DNA of 36,377 nucleotides from Boseongicola sp. (GTDB lineage Bacteria; Pseudomonadota; Alphaproteobacteria; Rhodobacterales; Rhodobacteraceae). Positions 16,204-25,606 of this stretch are shown here, piece after piece. The translations under genes and the position numbers were made by a program. Within the stretch, counting starts at the first letter, position 1. Every line of letters starts with the position of its first letter. Below the pieces are notes generated by a model, which saw only the letters and a program-made list of their open reading frames with translations, made no database searches and was not told where the DNA came from. The DNA lies in contig JAPPOI010000458.1 of assembly GCA_028818055.1 (NCBI GenBank), forward strand, positions 15,614-51,990, written 5' to 3'.

Positions 16204-17471
16204 CATCAGGTCGTCCGCGACTGGTTTCGCAGCTGCTTTATGCAGCTGCGCGTGTTCGCGACCTGGCGCGGAAACCTTCGGCAACTCCTGATCCAAAGCG
16301 TACGCCTGAACGTTTGGGGCAATCCGAATTCGAGCGCCCCAGAGGCTGCGTTGTCTGGGTTCATGCCCAAAGAGCGTCAGAGGCGGGAGCGATTGTCGCC
16401 CTGACTCAGGAGCTGGCAAAGCTTCGTGGTGAGCCTGTTTATGGGCTGCTGACCAGTTCAGAGCCAGAAGCGCCACCGGACGCAGTTACATCGGCGGCTA
16501 TTCACCAATTGGCACCTGGGGAAACGTCGGGGTCAGTCAGTCGTTTCCTTGATCATTGGCAACCTGACATCGGCGTGTTTTTGGGGGCACCTGATCGACC
16601 CAACCTTATTGCCGATGCATCCGCGCGTGGAATCCCAATGATCCTTGCGGCAAGCAAGCGCGGTCAGTTAACCCACAACGGTCGAGTTGGGCATCTTGCG
16701 GGTTCGTTGCTTTCTTACTTTGATTACTTTCTCGCGCCTTCCGCCGCCGATCTGAATGCCTTCCGGTCGCTGGACGTGCCTGCAGAAAAGATACAAGTTA
16801 CTGGCCCACTAAGCGATACTGCAATGGCTTTAACTTGCGACGAAGACGAGCTTAGCGACCTGTCTGCAGCGACTGCTGGCAGGCCAATTTGGCTTGCGGC
16901 CCGGCTGGCCGCAGATGAAATTGACTTCGTCGAAAAAGCACAGCGCCGCACAATTCGCGCAGCCCACAGGCTCCTTCTGATTGTCGTTCCAGATAATCTT
17001 GGCGAGGCCGAGTCCCTGGCCAAGAAGTTCGACGCCAAAGGTTGGAGAACCGCTCTTCGAACCGACATGACCGGTCGTTTGGACGATGTTCAGGTGCTGA
17101 TCGCAGATACAGAAGATGAAATGGGGCTTTGGTACCGGCTAGCACCCATCTGCTACCTTGGTGGTACATTTGACCCCGCTCGCAACGCTACTGATCCTTT
17201 TGAGCCAGCCGCACTTGGTTCGGCTGTCGTTCATGGGCCAAACACAAATGGCGCAGAAGCACGGTATGAAATGTTGAAGGCCTCGAACGCAACAGTGGCA
17301 CTAAGTGACGTAAGCGAACTTGGTGAAACGATCTTTTCTCTTTTGGCACCGGATAGGGCAGCTTCCTTGGCGCATATCGGCTGGTCGATCACATCCGAGA
17401 GCGCACACGTCGTCGAAAAGCTGGCAGAAATCATCGACGTCGAACTTGATCGGATCGAGGCCTCGCAGTGA
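16200..17471 (+). CDS. waaA: 3-deoxy-D-manno-octulosonic acid (Kdo) transferase
   Basis: This is a glycosyltransferase that adds Kdo to lipid A precursor at the inner membrane. The visible domains are the N-terminal Kdo-transferase fold (VWVHAQRASEAGAIVALTQEL, where the Glu corresponds to the catalytic base of the SVGE motif), VFLGAPDRPNLI, NVTGPLSDT, and the C-terminal GGTFDP...DPFEPAALGSAVVHGP. The first ATG/GTG/TTG in frame is TTG 16314, but that leaves 385 residues and drops the N-terminal LLYAAARVRD...RTPERLG that aligns with E. coli WaaA. The frame is open to 16188, and CTG 16200, with GAGGAG 8 bases upstream, gives 423 residues, near the usual ~425. The start remains uncertain. Confidence 0.85.
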   Translation: MTSGRPRLVSQLLYAAARVRDLARKPSATPDPKRTPERLGQSEFERPRGCVVWVHAQRASEAGAIVALTQELAKLRGEPVYGLLTSSEPEAPPDAVTSAAIHQLAPGETSGSVSRFLDHWQPDIGVFLGAPDRPNLIADASARGIPMILAASKRGQLTHNGRVGHLAGSLLSYFDYFLAPSAADLNAFRSLDVPAEKIQVTGPLSDTAMALTCDEDELSDLSAATAGRPIWLAARLAADEIDFVEKAQRRTIRAAHRLLLIVVPDNLGEAESLAKKFDAKGWRTALRTDMTGRLDDVQVLIADTEDEMGLWYRLAPICYLGGTFDPARNATDPFEPAALGSAVVHGPNTNGAEARYEMLKASNATVALSDVSELGETIFSLLAPDRAASLAHIGWSITSESAHVVEKLAEIIDVELDRIEASQ

Positions 17472-18451
17472 GACAGCCAGCATTTTGGAATAGGCATCCA
17501 AGTCAACCCGGCGTCATGGCACGATTGCTGTCTCCGCTGGGTTATCTTTACGGGCAGGCAACCAAACGAAGGATTTCACAGGCTCCGGACCTGGTTCCCG
17601 AAGTGCCAGTTGTTTGTATCGGCAACATCAACATCGGAGGCGTTGGAAAGACGCCCACGGTTGTTGCGATCGCCGAGTTGATGTCGGATCGAGTCGTCCA
17701 CGTCGTTTCCCGCGGCTACGGCAGCAGTCTTACCGGGCCTGTCCGCGTTGACGAGCGTACTCATTCGGCAGCAGAGGTCGGCGACGAACCGCTCCTACTT
17801 TCGGCTTTCATGCCAACGTGGGTGTCGAAGAAACGCGAACTTGGGGTTGAAGCCGCCATTTCCGACGGTGCTGAGTTGGTTCTTCTGGATGATGGTTTTC
17901 AGAATCCTTCAGTGAAGAAGTCGCTGTCATTCGTTGTGGCGGATGCGTATCGCGGATTTGGAAATGGCCGAGTGATCCCAGCCGGCCCATTGCGCGAGCC
18001 GGTCGCCGAGGGAATGTCGCGCGCCGATGCGGTGATCATTATTGGCGACGACACTGGGCAGCGCCGGTTTGACGCAACTTGGTCATCTGAGGTGACAGTT
18101 CCCCGATTCAAGGCCGAATTGGCACCTTTAGAAACCGGAATGGATTGGCAGGGGCTGAGAGTCGTCGCGTTTGCGGGCATCGGTTTGCCTGAAAAGTTCT
18201 TTGTGACGCTCAAAGATCTTGGCGCTGAAATCGTGTCTTCGCACGCCCTAGATGATCATCAGGCACTGACCGATGCACTTCTGAAACGCTTAGAGATGGA
18301 AGCTCAGTCGCTCGGAGCTCAGTTGGTCACGACTGAAAAGGACGCGGTGAGATTGCCCCCCGCTTTCCGGGCCAAAGTTCTAGCAGTCCCTGTGCGTCTT
18401 AAGTTTTCAGAGCCTGCAGCGGTTAAGGGTCTCATCAACTCTCGTCTTTAA
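17468..18451 (+). CDS. lpxK: Tetraacyldisaccharide 4'-kinase
   Basis: The 327-residue protein phosphorylates the 4' position of the tetraacyldisaccharide-1-phosphate precursor to form lipid IVA, the acceptor for WaaA. A P-loop GGVGKT is at 57-62 within CIGNINIGGVGKTPT. The ELVLLDDGFQNPSVKKSLSFVVAD segment, the GRVIPAGPLREP motif and the C-terminal TTEKDAVRLP also fit LpxK. The start GTG overlaps the waaA stop (GTGA), so the two are translationally coupled, consistent with consecutive lipid A steps. Its 3' end overlaps the convergent CoA-transferase by 17 bp. Confidence 0.95.
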   Translation: MRQPAFWNRHPSQPGVMARLLSPLGYLYGQATKRRISQAPDLVPEVPVVCIGNINIGGVGKTPTVVAIAELMSDRVVHVVSRGYGSSLTGPVRVDERTHSAAEVGDEPLLLSAFMPTWVSKKRELGVEAAISDGAELVLLDDGFQNPSVKKSLSFVVADAYRGFGNGRVIPAGPLREPVAEGMSRADAVIIIGDDTGQRRFDATWSSEVTVPRFKAELAPLETGMDWQGLRVVAFAGIGLPEKFFVTLKDLGAEIVSSHALDDHQALTDALLKRLEMEAQSLGAQLVTTEKDAVRLPPAFRAKVLAVPVRLKFSEPAAVKGLINSRL

Positions 18452-19571
18452 ACGTGAACTGGGATCTTCCCTGACCTAGATTCGGAGCGGGCTTGCCAAA
18501 TGCAAGTTCGGCGTCGGAGAAAACGATTGGGGTACGGACGCCGGGCACTCCTTCGCCATCAATCTGCAATCCTCGCGCGATGACTTGAGGATCATCAAAG
18601 ACATCGTTCATGTCGTTGATCGGACCAGCCGGCACACCTGACTTCTCGCAGGTCGTTAGAAGATCAGCTTTTGCCCACTCGATAATTGAACTTTGCAGCA
18701 TCTGCGTGAGTTCATCCCGCGCCGCAAGACGCTTGGCATTTGTTTCGAATCTTGGATTATCTCGAAGATCGGCGCGATCCAAAAGCTGGCACAAGGACCG
18801 AAATTGACGATCGTTGCCAACAGCGACAATCGCCCACCCGTCAGAACATTCGAAGACCTGGTAGGGCATCAGATTTGGATGAGCATTCCCTAACCGTTTT
18901 GGCGCGTCTCCAGTCGCTAGATAGTTCAACGCCTGATTGGCAGTAACTGCTACAGCTGCATCCATAAGCGACATATCGATATGCTGACCTGTTCCGGTTC
19001 TGTTTCGCTGGGCCAAAGCTGCTTGGATCGCGATAACGGAATAAAGGCCGGTAAAGACATCTGTGATTGCTACGCCCGATTTCATCGGCTGGCCGTCGGG
19101 CTCACCGGTAAACGACATCAATCCTGACATGCCCTGCAGAACATAGTCGTAGCCGGCGCGGTTTGCGTATGGGCCATCCAACCCGAACCCCGTGATCGAG
19201 CAATAGATCAATTGCGGATTCAGCTTCGAGGCGCTTGCATAGTCCAAGCCAAATTTCGCAAGGCTCCCGACTTTGAAGTTTTCAATCAGCACATCGGCTT
19301 CTCGGACAAGCGAATAAACGGTCTCTCGTCCTTCTTGGGTCTTCAGATCGGCAATGACCGAAGATTTTCCCCTGTTGCAGGCATGGAAATACGCCGCATT
19401 GGTTTCCCCGTCATGCTCAATAAAGGGCGGTCCCCAGCGGCGAGTATCATCGCCGTCCGGACTTTCGACTTTGATGACCTCGGCTCCAAGGTCTGCAAGC
19501 GTTTGGCCGGCCCAGGGGCCGGCCAGAATGCGCGCTAGTTCTAGTACTTTCAGCCCAGCGAGTGGAGCCAT
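18435..19571 (-). CDS. CaiB/BaiF-family CoA-transferase
   Basis: The 378-residue protein is a class III CoA-transferase (CaiB/BaiF, formyl-CoA-transferase-like). N-terminal LKVLELARILAGPWAGQTLADLGAEVIKVESP, GDDTRRWGPPF, CNRGKSSVIADLK and GFGLDGPYANRAGYD are diagnostic; catalytic Asp is predicted at 171 (GVAITDVFTGLY). It moves CoA between carboxylic acids; the acids cannot be read from sequence and no pathway genes are adjacent. The start ATG overlaps the dsbA stop (TAATG), so it is probably co-transcribed although the functions are unrelated. Confidence 0.93.
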   Translation of the reverse strand: MAPLAGLKVLELARILAGPWAGQTLADLGAEVIKVESPDGDDTRRWGPPFIEHDGETNAAYFHACNRGKSSVIADLKTQEGRETVYSLVREADVLIENFKVGSLAKFGLDYASASKLNPQLIYCSITGFGLDGPYANRAGYDYVLQGMSGLMSFTGEPDGQPMKSGVAITDVFTGLYSVIAIQAALAQRNRTGTGQHIDMSLMDAAVAVTANQALNYLATGDAPKRLGNAHPNLMPYQVFECSDGWAIVAVGNDRQFRSLCQLLDRADLRDNPRFETNAKRLAARDELTQMLQSSIIEWAKADLLTTCEKSGVPAGPINDMNDVFDDPQVIARGLQIDGEGVPGVRTPIVFSDAELAFGKPAPNLGQGRSQFTFKDES

Positions 19572-20212
19572 TAACCGCCCATCGCCGCGTCGATAATATC
19601 TTTCATCTCGTCATAAGGCATGTTGGTGTATTTCGTGCCGTTGATGACGAATGATGGTGTAGAGTTGATCCCATCTTCTTCCGCCTGCTGGAGATATCTA
19701 GCGTACATCTTTTGAGCGGTGTCGCCATCGCTGAAGCATTGATCCAACTGAGCATCCGTCAGTCCAGCAGTCTTTCCGATGGTGCGTAGACGATCAACGA
19801 TTTCGTTGGGATCCGATTGACGTGCCCAATCGCTTTGCTGTTCGTAGAGCATATCGGCGATGCCAAAGAAACGGTTCTCGGCGCCCTCGCCGCAGCGTGC
19901 AACAATCGCAGCCCACAAGCCGAAGCGGTCAAAATAAACTTCGCGATAAACAAAGTTGATTTTGCCGGTGTCGATGTAATCAGCCTTCAGATCTTTGAAC
20001 GCTTGAGCGTGAAACGACGCACAATGCGGACAGGTAAATGAAGCATATTCGACCACGGTGACCGCAGCATCGGCGTTGCCGATCTGCATTTCAGCAATGT
20101 CCGATGTATCGATGTCAGATGCATCCTGCGCCACAGCGGCAAGTGATGCCGCAAATGCAAGTACAGTCGACAGAACGATGAGCTGACCCCAGCTCATGAT
20201 TTTACGAGTCAT
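19571..20212 (-). CDS. DsbA-family periplasmic thiol-disulfide oxidoreductase
   Basis: The 213-residue protein has an N-terminal hydrophobic signal segment (residues 8-28, LIVLSTVLAFAASLAAVAQ) and a thioredoxin fold with active-site CPHC at 61-64 (EYASFTCPHCASFH) and a cis-Pro loop (INSTPSFVING). It should introduce or shuffle disulfides in the periplasm; it belongs to the DsbA/BDB-like thioredoxin_4 group widespread in Rhodobacteraceae. Additional cysteines are present (GRCGEGAEN-type segment, LDQCFSDG). It lies 23 bp after the DUF721 gene and overlaps the CoA-transferase start. Confidence 0.92.
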   Translation of the reverse strand: MTRKIMSWGQLIVLSTVLAFAASLAAVAQDASDIDTSDIAEMQIGNADAAVTVVEYASFTCPHCASFHAQAFKDLKADYIDTGKINFVYREVYFDRFGLWAAIVARCGEGAENRFFGIADMLYEQQSDWARQSDPNEIVDRLRTIGKTAGLTDAQLDQCFSDGDTAQKMYARYLQQAEEDGINSTPSFVINGTKYTNMPYDEMKDIIDAAMGG

Positions 20213-20235
20213 ATCAATGAATACCCTTGTTCCTG

Positions 20236-20742
20236 TTACGTCTGAGATAGAACGTTAGCGCCCAGTTTTTCCAGCGCATCTCGTAGTTCAATATCCCGCA
20301 CACCTTTCGCTTGCGCTTTTGCCTCGCTCTGTGCCTCGGCAGACACCGGGCGCTCGGTCGGCGCATGTTTAAAACCTCCACTTGGTTCCGCGAAACCAGT
20401 GGCCGAAGTTTGGGTGATTTTTATCCGCGCAATGGCTGCATAGCCATAACACGCGTTAACTCGATCCCGAATCTTGTCTTTCTGCATCTCGATTAGGGGC
20501 GCAACCGCTCCACTAACGAGAAGGGTCAGCGTCGCGCCAAATCCGCGGCCGTAGCTCACGTTTACGGGCTTCGCCTGACCCGCAAGGTCAGCACCGACGA
20601 TGTCATCCCAATGCGTAAGCAGGCGAGTAACTGCAAACCCGCGCGTTTCACTGGCCTCGCGCACACGAGTTTGCACAAGGCTTGACGCCCGCTCGAAACC
20701 CCGTTTGCGACGGGCGTGCTTCATCGGCTTGCTTTCCTGCAT
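20236..20742 (-). CDS. DUF721 (DciA-like) protein
   Basis: The 168-residue protein matches DUF721, to which the bacterial replicative-helicase loader DciA belongs. The N-terminal domain contains RGFAVTRLLTHWDDIVGADLAGQAKPVNVSYGRGFGATLTLLVSGAVAPLIEMQKDKIRDRVNACYGYAAIARIKI. The C-terminal tail is acidic/Ala-rich and ends with a short helix (IELRDALEKLGANVLSQT). In genomes without DnaC, DciA-type proteins help place DnaB on DNA; assignment to that role here is inference. The start could be ATG 20742 or ATG 20724, which has GGAAA upstream. It is divergent from mutY across 66 bp. Confidence 0.82.
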   Translation of the reverse strand: MQESKPMKHARRKRGFERASSLVQTRVREASETRGFAVTRLLTHWDDIVGADLAGQAKPVNVSYGRGFGATLTLLVSGAVAPLIEMQKDKIRDRVNACYGYAAIARIKITQTSATGFAEPSGGFKHAPTERPVSAEAQSEAKAQAKGVRDIELRDALEKLGANVLSQT

Positions 20743-20808
20743 CTCAACGCCATTCTAATCAACGAATGGGCCGACGCCACTGAAAAGCCGATAACAGGAG
20801 CATAAACA

Positions 20809-21870
20809 TTGCGTGACGTTACCAGCGCCGACGATTTGCTTGCTTGGTATGATGTCCACGCGCGTGAAATGCCTTGGCGTATTGGGCCCAAGAATCGTGC
20901 AAACGGAGTACGACCCGACCCATATAAGGTTTGGCTGAGTGAGATAATGCTTCAGCAGACAACCGTCACTGCCGTTCGTCCCTATTTCGAACGATTTACC
21001 TCGCTTTGGCCAACGGTTGTCGATCTCGCGAACGCAGAGGACGCAGCAGTTATGGGTGAATGGGCTGGACTTGGCTACTACGCACGGGCCCGTAATCTGC
21101 TGAAGTGTGCCAGGGCAATCGTTTCGGATCACAATGCATTTTTTCCAGACAACAAGGCTACTTTGCTAACGCTTCCGGGCATTGGCCCTTACACAGCATC
21201 CGCCATTGCAGCGATCGCATTCGATCAACCGGAAACTGTCGTTGACGGTAATGTTGAGCGCGTCATGAGCCGATTGTTCATGGTGGAAACACCGCTCCCA
21301 AAGGCCAAACCGGAACTTACTGAACTTGCCACCGCACTAACCCCAACCAATAGGCCCGGGGACTACGCTCAGGCGGTCATGGACCTTGGCGCAACGATTT
21401 GCACTCCCAGGTCCCCTGCGTGCGGGATCTGTCCTTGGCTTGCCTCTTGTAAGGCTCGGAAGGCCGGTGTCGCCGCGAATTACCCTAAAAAACTGCCCAA
21501 GGTCGCAAAGCCGACGCGCAAAGGCGCCGTATATGTGGCCCGGCGCAGGGATGGAGCATGGCTTTTGGAGACTCGTCCTGACAAGGGATTACTTGGTGGA
21601 ATGCTGGGTTGGCCCGGATCCGAATGGGGTGAAAATATTTGTGATCACAAACCGCCAATCCAAGCCGAATGGACAAAACTTGGCGCAGACGTGCGGCACA
21701 CCTTCACTCATTTTCATCTTATTTTGGACGTTCACATCACGTCTGCGAGCGAGAGTGATATACCTTTGGCAGGCGACTTCGTTTCGCCTGCAAACTTTCG
21801 TCCAAGCGATCTACCGACAGTAATGCGCAAGGTCTTTAACCTAGCGTCAAAAGAACTGTTAAGTGATTGA
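20809..21870 (+). CDS. mutY: A/G-specific adenine glycosylase
   Basis: This 353-residue base-excision repair enzyme removes A mispaired with 8-oxoG. Catalytic Glu45 lies in WLSEIMLQQT. The helix-hairpin-helix is LTLPGIGPYTASAIAAIAF, with the catalytic Asp in VVDGNVERV. The [4Fe-4S] cluster cysteines follow C-x6-C-x2-C-x5-C (CTPRSPACGICPWLASC). The C-terminal NUDIX-like domain (KGAVYVARRRDGAWLLETRPDKGLLGGMLGWPGSEW) recognises 8-oxoG. The start is TTG 20809, with AGGAG 8 bases upstream; no ATG fits. It lies 49 bp upstream of the alkane monooxygenase. Confidence 0.97.
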   Translation: MRDVTSADDLLAWYDVHAREMPWRIGPKNRANGVRPDPYKVWLSEIMLQQTTVTAVRPYFERFTSLWPTVVDLANAEDAAVMGEWAGLGYYARARNLLKCARAIVSDHNAFFPDNKATLLTLPGIGPYTASAIAAIAFDQPETVVDGNVERVMSRLFMVETPLPKAKPELTELATALTPTNRPGDYAQAVMDLGATICTPRSPACGICPWLASCKARKAGVAANYPKKLPKVAKPTRKGAVYVARRRDGAWLLETRPDKGLLGGMLGWPGSEWGENICDHKPPIQAEWTKLGADVRHTFTHFHLILDVHITSASESDIPLAGDFVSPANFRPSDLPTVMRKVFNLASKELLSD

Positions 21871-21919
21871 GCGACACGCCGCGCTGCGAGTAGACTTCGC
21901 CAAAACATAGGGAACCCAG

Positions 21920-23062
21920 ATGAGTATGGCTTCAGAAACGCCAGCAATTGCCCGGTTTAGCCGTGCACTGCCGTTTTGTCTGTCATTGCTTTTGATCCCC
22001 ATTGTCTGGATCGGAGCTGTATTCGGCGGTTGGGCAATACTGCTTGTGCCGTTGTCCACTTGGGCGACTTATAGCCTTGTCGATGCCGTGGCCGGTCTAG
22101 ACCTTGAAAACCCAGATACGGACACACCCGAAGACGCGCTGTTCTGGTATCGCGCCATCACAATGATCTGGGCGCCGGTGCAGTTTGTAACGGTCTTTGC
22201 GGTCATCGCTTACGTGACCACTTCGGGTCATTTGGTTTGGTGGGAGATTTTGGGTGTGGCCTTCGGTCTTGGTGTGATCTCAGGAACCATTGGCATCGTT
22301 TACGCTCACGAACTTATGCACCAAAGCAACAGACTCGAGCGCTGGCTGGGTGACATCCTGATGGCGATGGCGCTTTACGGCCACTTCCGGTCAGAACATC
22401 TTTTGGTTCATCACCGATATGTTGGCACTCCGCGAGACGCCGTGACCGCGAAGTACAACGAGAACTTTCACCGCTTCTTTTTCCGAGTGCTGCGAGAGTC
22501 GCTGACGTCAGCCTGGAAGGCCGAAAAAGCTATGCTTGCCCGCAAGTCCTTGCCTGCCTTGCATAAGAGCAATCCATTCTGGCGCTATGCCGCACTACAA
22601 GTTGCTTTCCTTGCATTGGCGTTCGTCGTTGGTGGGTGGATCGGACTGATGATGTTCGTCTACGTGGCATTAATCGCAATCTGGCAGTTGGAATTGGTGA
22701 ACTATGTCGAACACTATGGACTGACACGTCGGCATCTTGGAGACGGCAAGTACGAACCGACCCGTCCCCACCATTCTTGGAACTCGGCTCACAAAGCGTC
22801 GAACTGGCTCTTAATCAATTTGCAGCGCCATTCGGATCATCACTACAAACCAAGCCGTCGCTTCCCGCTACTTCAGACGTATTCGCCGGATGAAGCACCG
22901 CAGCTTCCCTATGGATATCCTTTGACGACCCTGATGGCATTGATACCACCAATGTGGCGGCGAACGATGAACCCGAAAGTCCGCGCGTGGCGGAAAAAGT
23001 TCTACCCAGACATAGAAGACTGGTCCGAGTACAACAGGCACGCAACGCCTATGCCGCGATAG
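21920..23062 (+). CDS. alkB: Alkane 1-monooxygenase (AlkB-type, membrane non-haem di-iron)
   Basis: The 380-residue integral membrane protein has hydrophobic segments near residues 15-55, 80-110 and 220-245 and the histidine clusters of AlkB: HELMH at 130-134, EHLLVHH at 159-165, and LQRHSDHHYKPSRRF at 301 onward, the hydroxylase-type motif that separates it from desaturases. It hydroxylates the terminal carbon of alkanes using electrons from rubredoxin. No rubredoxin, rubredoxin reductase or alcohol dehydrogenase is nearby. Substrate range (including fatty acids) is not determined. It is convergent with the downstream DMGDH-like gene, 42 bp apart. Confidence 0.9.
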   Translation: MSMASETPAIARFSRALPFCLSLLLIPIVWIGAVFGGWAILLVPLSTWATYSLVDAVAGLDLENPDTDTPEDALFWYRAITMIWAPVQFVTVFAVIAYVTTSGHLVWWEILGVAFGLGVISGTIGIVYAHELMHQSNRLERWLGDILMAMALYGHFRSEHLLVHHRYVGTPRDAVTAKYNENFHRFFFRVLRESLTSAWKAEKAMLARKSLPALHKSNPFWRYAALQVAFLALAFVVGGWIGLMMFVYVALIAIWQLELVNYVEHYGLTRRHLGDGKYEPTRPHHSWNSAHKASNWLLINLQRHSDHHYKPSRRFPLLQTYSPDEAPQLPYGYPLTTLMALIPPMWRRTMNPKVRAWRKKFYPDIEDWSEYNRHATPMPR

Positions 23063-23104
23063 CAGTCCTAAATTTAGCTCTTCAATATCTGGCCGCGAAA
23101 GACG

Positions 23105-25606
23105 TTACCCGTCTTTGCGGATGACCTCGTTCTTGGGATCGTAAGGGCTGTCTTCCGTAACGGTGGCTTTCCAAAGCTTGTCTTGGATTTTCACCTGCAA
23201 CTCTGTTCCCGGCGCCGCCAGATCGGGCGACACATATCCCATCCCGATGGATTTTCCAAAGTGGACCGAATAGCCTCCCGATGTCAGGCGACCCACGCGT
23301 GTTTCTCCGTTGTACAAAGCTTCTCTGCCCCATGGGTCAGCGTCATCTGGCCCGTCGATCAGCAGCGTAACGCACATGACGCGCGTTCCCGTTTCAACAA
23401 GCTTGTCCTTGCCGTAGAAGTCTTTTTCCAGATCAACGAAACGATTCAAACCGGCTTCCAACGGAGTAGCGTCTCGGCCAAGCTCGGTTCCGAAGGCCCG
23501 ATAAGACTTTTCCTGGCGCAGCCAGTTTTGCGCACGTGCGCCAACCAGCTTCATGCCATGTTTCGCCCCAGCCTCCTGAAGTTGATCCCAAAGATACGTC
23601 TGCATCTCGATTGGATGGTGCAGTTCCCACCCAAGCTCTCCGGTATACGCAACCCGAATGGCCATGGTTGGGCACATTCCCAACTCGATCTCGCGCATTG
23701 AAAGCCAAGGGAAACGTTTGTTGCCAAGCACTGTTGATGGATCACCATCTTTAACCAGTTCATTCATGACATCGCGCGATTTTGGGCCTGCGATTGCGAA
23801 AACGCCCCATTGACTGGTGACATCGTGGATGTCCACCCAGCCGCCACCGTTGGCCATGAAGTCTTCAGCAGATTTCATAAGATAATCAGCATCATAGGCT
23901 GTCCAAGCACCGGCGGAGACAAGATAGTAATCATTCTCGCCTCGGCGAACGATCGTGTATTCCGTGCGTGTCGTTCCGTGGCTGGTCAGGGCATAAGTCA
24001 GGTTAATGCGCCCAACGCGCGGTAGTTTGTTACACGTGAATTGATCGAGGAATTCCGTCGCACCGGGGCCTCGAACAACATGCTTTGTAAAAGCAGTCGC
24101 ATCAATCAGACCGACGCCTTCACGGACCGCTTTCGCTTCCTCGACGGCATATTGCCACCAGCCGCCGCGACGGAACGACCGGGCTTTGTTGTCGTAATCC
24201 TCCGACGCATCCATCGGACCGTAGTAGTTAGGCCGCTCCCAACCGTTGACCTGACCAAACTGAGCTCCCAATGCCTTCTGGCGATCGTATGCCGGGGCAG
24301 TGCGAAGTGGTCGGCAGGCTTCTCGTTCTTCGTCGGGGTGGTGAAGGATATAGACGTGTGAGTAGCACTCTTCGTTTTTGCGGGCCGCATACTCAGTCGT
24401 CATCCATGAGCCGTAGCGTTTGGGGTCAAGGCTAGCCATGTCAATTTCGGCTTCACCTTCGACCATCATCTGCGCCATGTAGTAGCCGGTTCCGCCGGCA
24501 GCGGTGATGCCAAAGGAGAACCCTTCAGCAAGCCACATATTGCGCAGTCCCGGTGCCGGACCAACCAAGGGGTTTCCATCAGGTGTGTAACAGATCGGGC
24601 CATTGAAATCGTCTTTGAGGCCACATTCTTCACATGATGGCACACGGTGGATCATCGCCATGTACTGGCTTTCGATGCGTTCCAGATCGAGCTGGAACAG
24701 ATCAGCACGGAAGCTGTCAGGAACACCATGTTCAAAGCGAGCCGGTGCGCCCTGCTCGTAAACACCTAAGATCCATCCACCACGTTCCTCGCGGACATAA
24801 GATTGCGCGTCAGCATCGCGGATCACGGGGTGTTCAGGGTTCGACTTCCGCCAATCTACGAGGGACGGGTCCTGCTCCATCACGATGAAGGTATGTTCTA
24901 CCGGTATCGCAGGCATCTTGATGCCAAGTAGCTTGGCAGTTCTTTGGGCATGGTTGCCCGTGGCCGTAACGACATGTTCGGCATGGATGACAATTCGCTC
25001 GTCCGAAGGGACCAGATTGCCACCTTTTTCGATCATTTTGGTACAGGTGACGTCCCAATGGTCGCCAGTCCAGTGATAGGCGTCGGCCTGCCACTTGCGC
25101 TCGATCATGACACCGCGTTGACGCGCACCTTTCGCCATCGCCATGGTCACGTCAGCCGGGTTAATGTAGCCGTCGGTCGGATGATAAATGGCGCCTTCCA
25201 GGTCATCTGTACGGATCAAAGGCCAGCGATCTTTGATGTCATTTGCGCTTAACCACTCATATGGAACTCCGCAGGTCTCGGCGGTCGTTGCATAGAGCAT
25301 GTACTCGTCCATCCGGTCCTTGGTTTGCGCCATGCGCAAGTTGCCGACGACCGAGAAACCGGCGTTGAGACCTGTCTCGGCCTCGAGTTGTTTGTAGAAA
25401 TCGACCGAGTATTTGTGGATGTGAGTCGTGGCGTAGGACATGTTGAAAAGCGGAAGCAATCCGGCAGCGTGCCATGTTGACCCAGACGTCAACTCGTCGC
25501 GTTCAAGCAACATGACATCGTCCCACCCGGCCTTTGCCAGATGATAAGCAATTGACGTACCAACAGCGCCGCCACCGACGACCAAAGCTTTGACGTGCGT
25601 TTTCAT
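23105..25606 (-). CDS. Dimethylglycine/sarcosine dehydrogenase-like FAD enzyme with GcvT tail
   Basis: The 833-residue protein joins an N-terminal DAO flavin domain (GGGAVG at 11-16; covalent-FAD histidine expected at His46 in STWHAAG), a central FAO-M linker domain (near 370-430), a GCV_T folate-binding domain (about 430-700) and GCV_T_C (about 720-820). Such enzymes demethylate dimethylglycine or sarcosine and pass the methyl carbon to tetrahydrofolate as formaldehyde equivalents, a step in glycine-betaine or DMG use. The specific N-methyl substrate is not certain. GGGAG upstream supports the ATG. It stands alone and divergent from the DM13 gene, with 190 bp between them. Confidence 0.88.
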   Translation of the reverse strand: MKTHVKALVVGGGAVGTSIAYHLAKAGWDDVMLLERDELTSGSTWHAAGLLPLFNMSYATTHIHKYSVDFYKQLEAETGLNAGFSVVGNLRMAQTKDRMDEYMLYATTAETCGVPYEWLSANDIKDRWPLIRTDDLEGAIYHPTDGYINPADVTMAMAKGARQRGVMIERKWQADAYHWTGDHWDVTCTKMIEKGGNLVPSDERIVIHAEHVVTATGNHAQRTAKLLGIKMPAIPVEHTFIVMEQDPSLVDWRKSNPEHPVIRDADAQSYVREERGGWILGVYEQGAPARFEHGVPDSFRADLFQLDLERIESQYMAMIHRVPSCEECGLKDDFNGPICYTPDGNPLVGPAPGLRNMWLAEGFSFGITAAGGTGYYMAQMMVEGEAEIDMASLDPKRYGSWMTTEYAARKNEECYSHVYILHHPDEEREACRPLRTAPAYDRQKALGAQFGQVNGWERPNYYGPMDASEDYDNKARSFRRGGWWQYAVEEAKAVREGVGLIDATAFTKHVVRGPGATEFLDQFTCNKLPRVGRINLTYALTSHGTTRTEYTIVRRGENDYYLVSAGAWTAYDADYLMKSAEDFMANGGGWVDIHDVTSQWGVFAIAGPKSRDVMNELVKDGDPSTVLGNKRFPWLSMREIELGMCPTMAIRVAYTGELGWELHHPIEMQTYLWDQLQEAGAKHGMKLVGARAQNWLRQEKSYRAFGTELGRDATPLEAGLNRFVDLEKDFYGKDKLVETGTRVMCVTLLIDGPDDADPWGREALYNGETRVGRLTSGGYSVHFGKSIGMGYVSPDLAAPGTELQVKIQDKLWKATVTEDSPYDPKNEVIRKDG

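Noticed and set aside
23063-23104. Expected terminator between convergent alkB and the DMGDH-like gene
   Set aside because: No stem with a T-run is present in the 42-bp gap.
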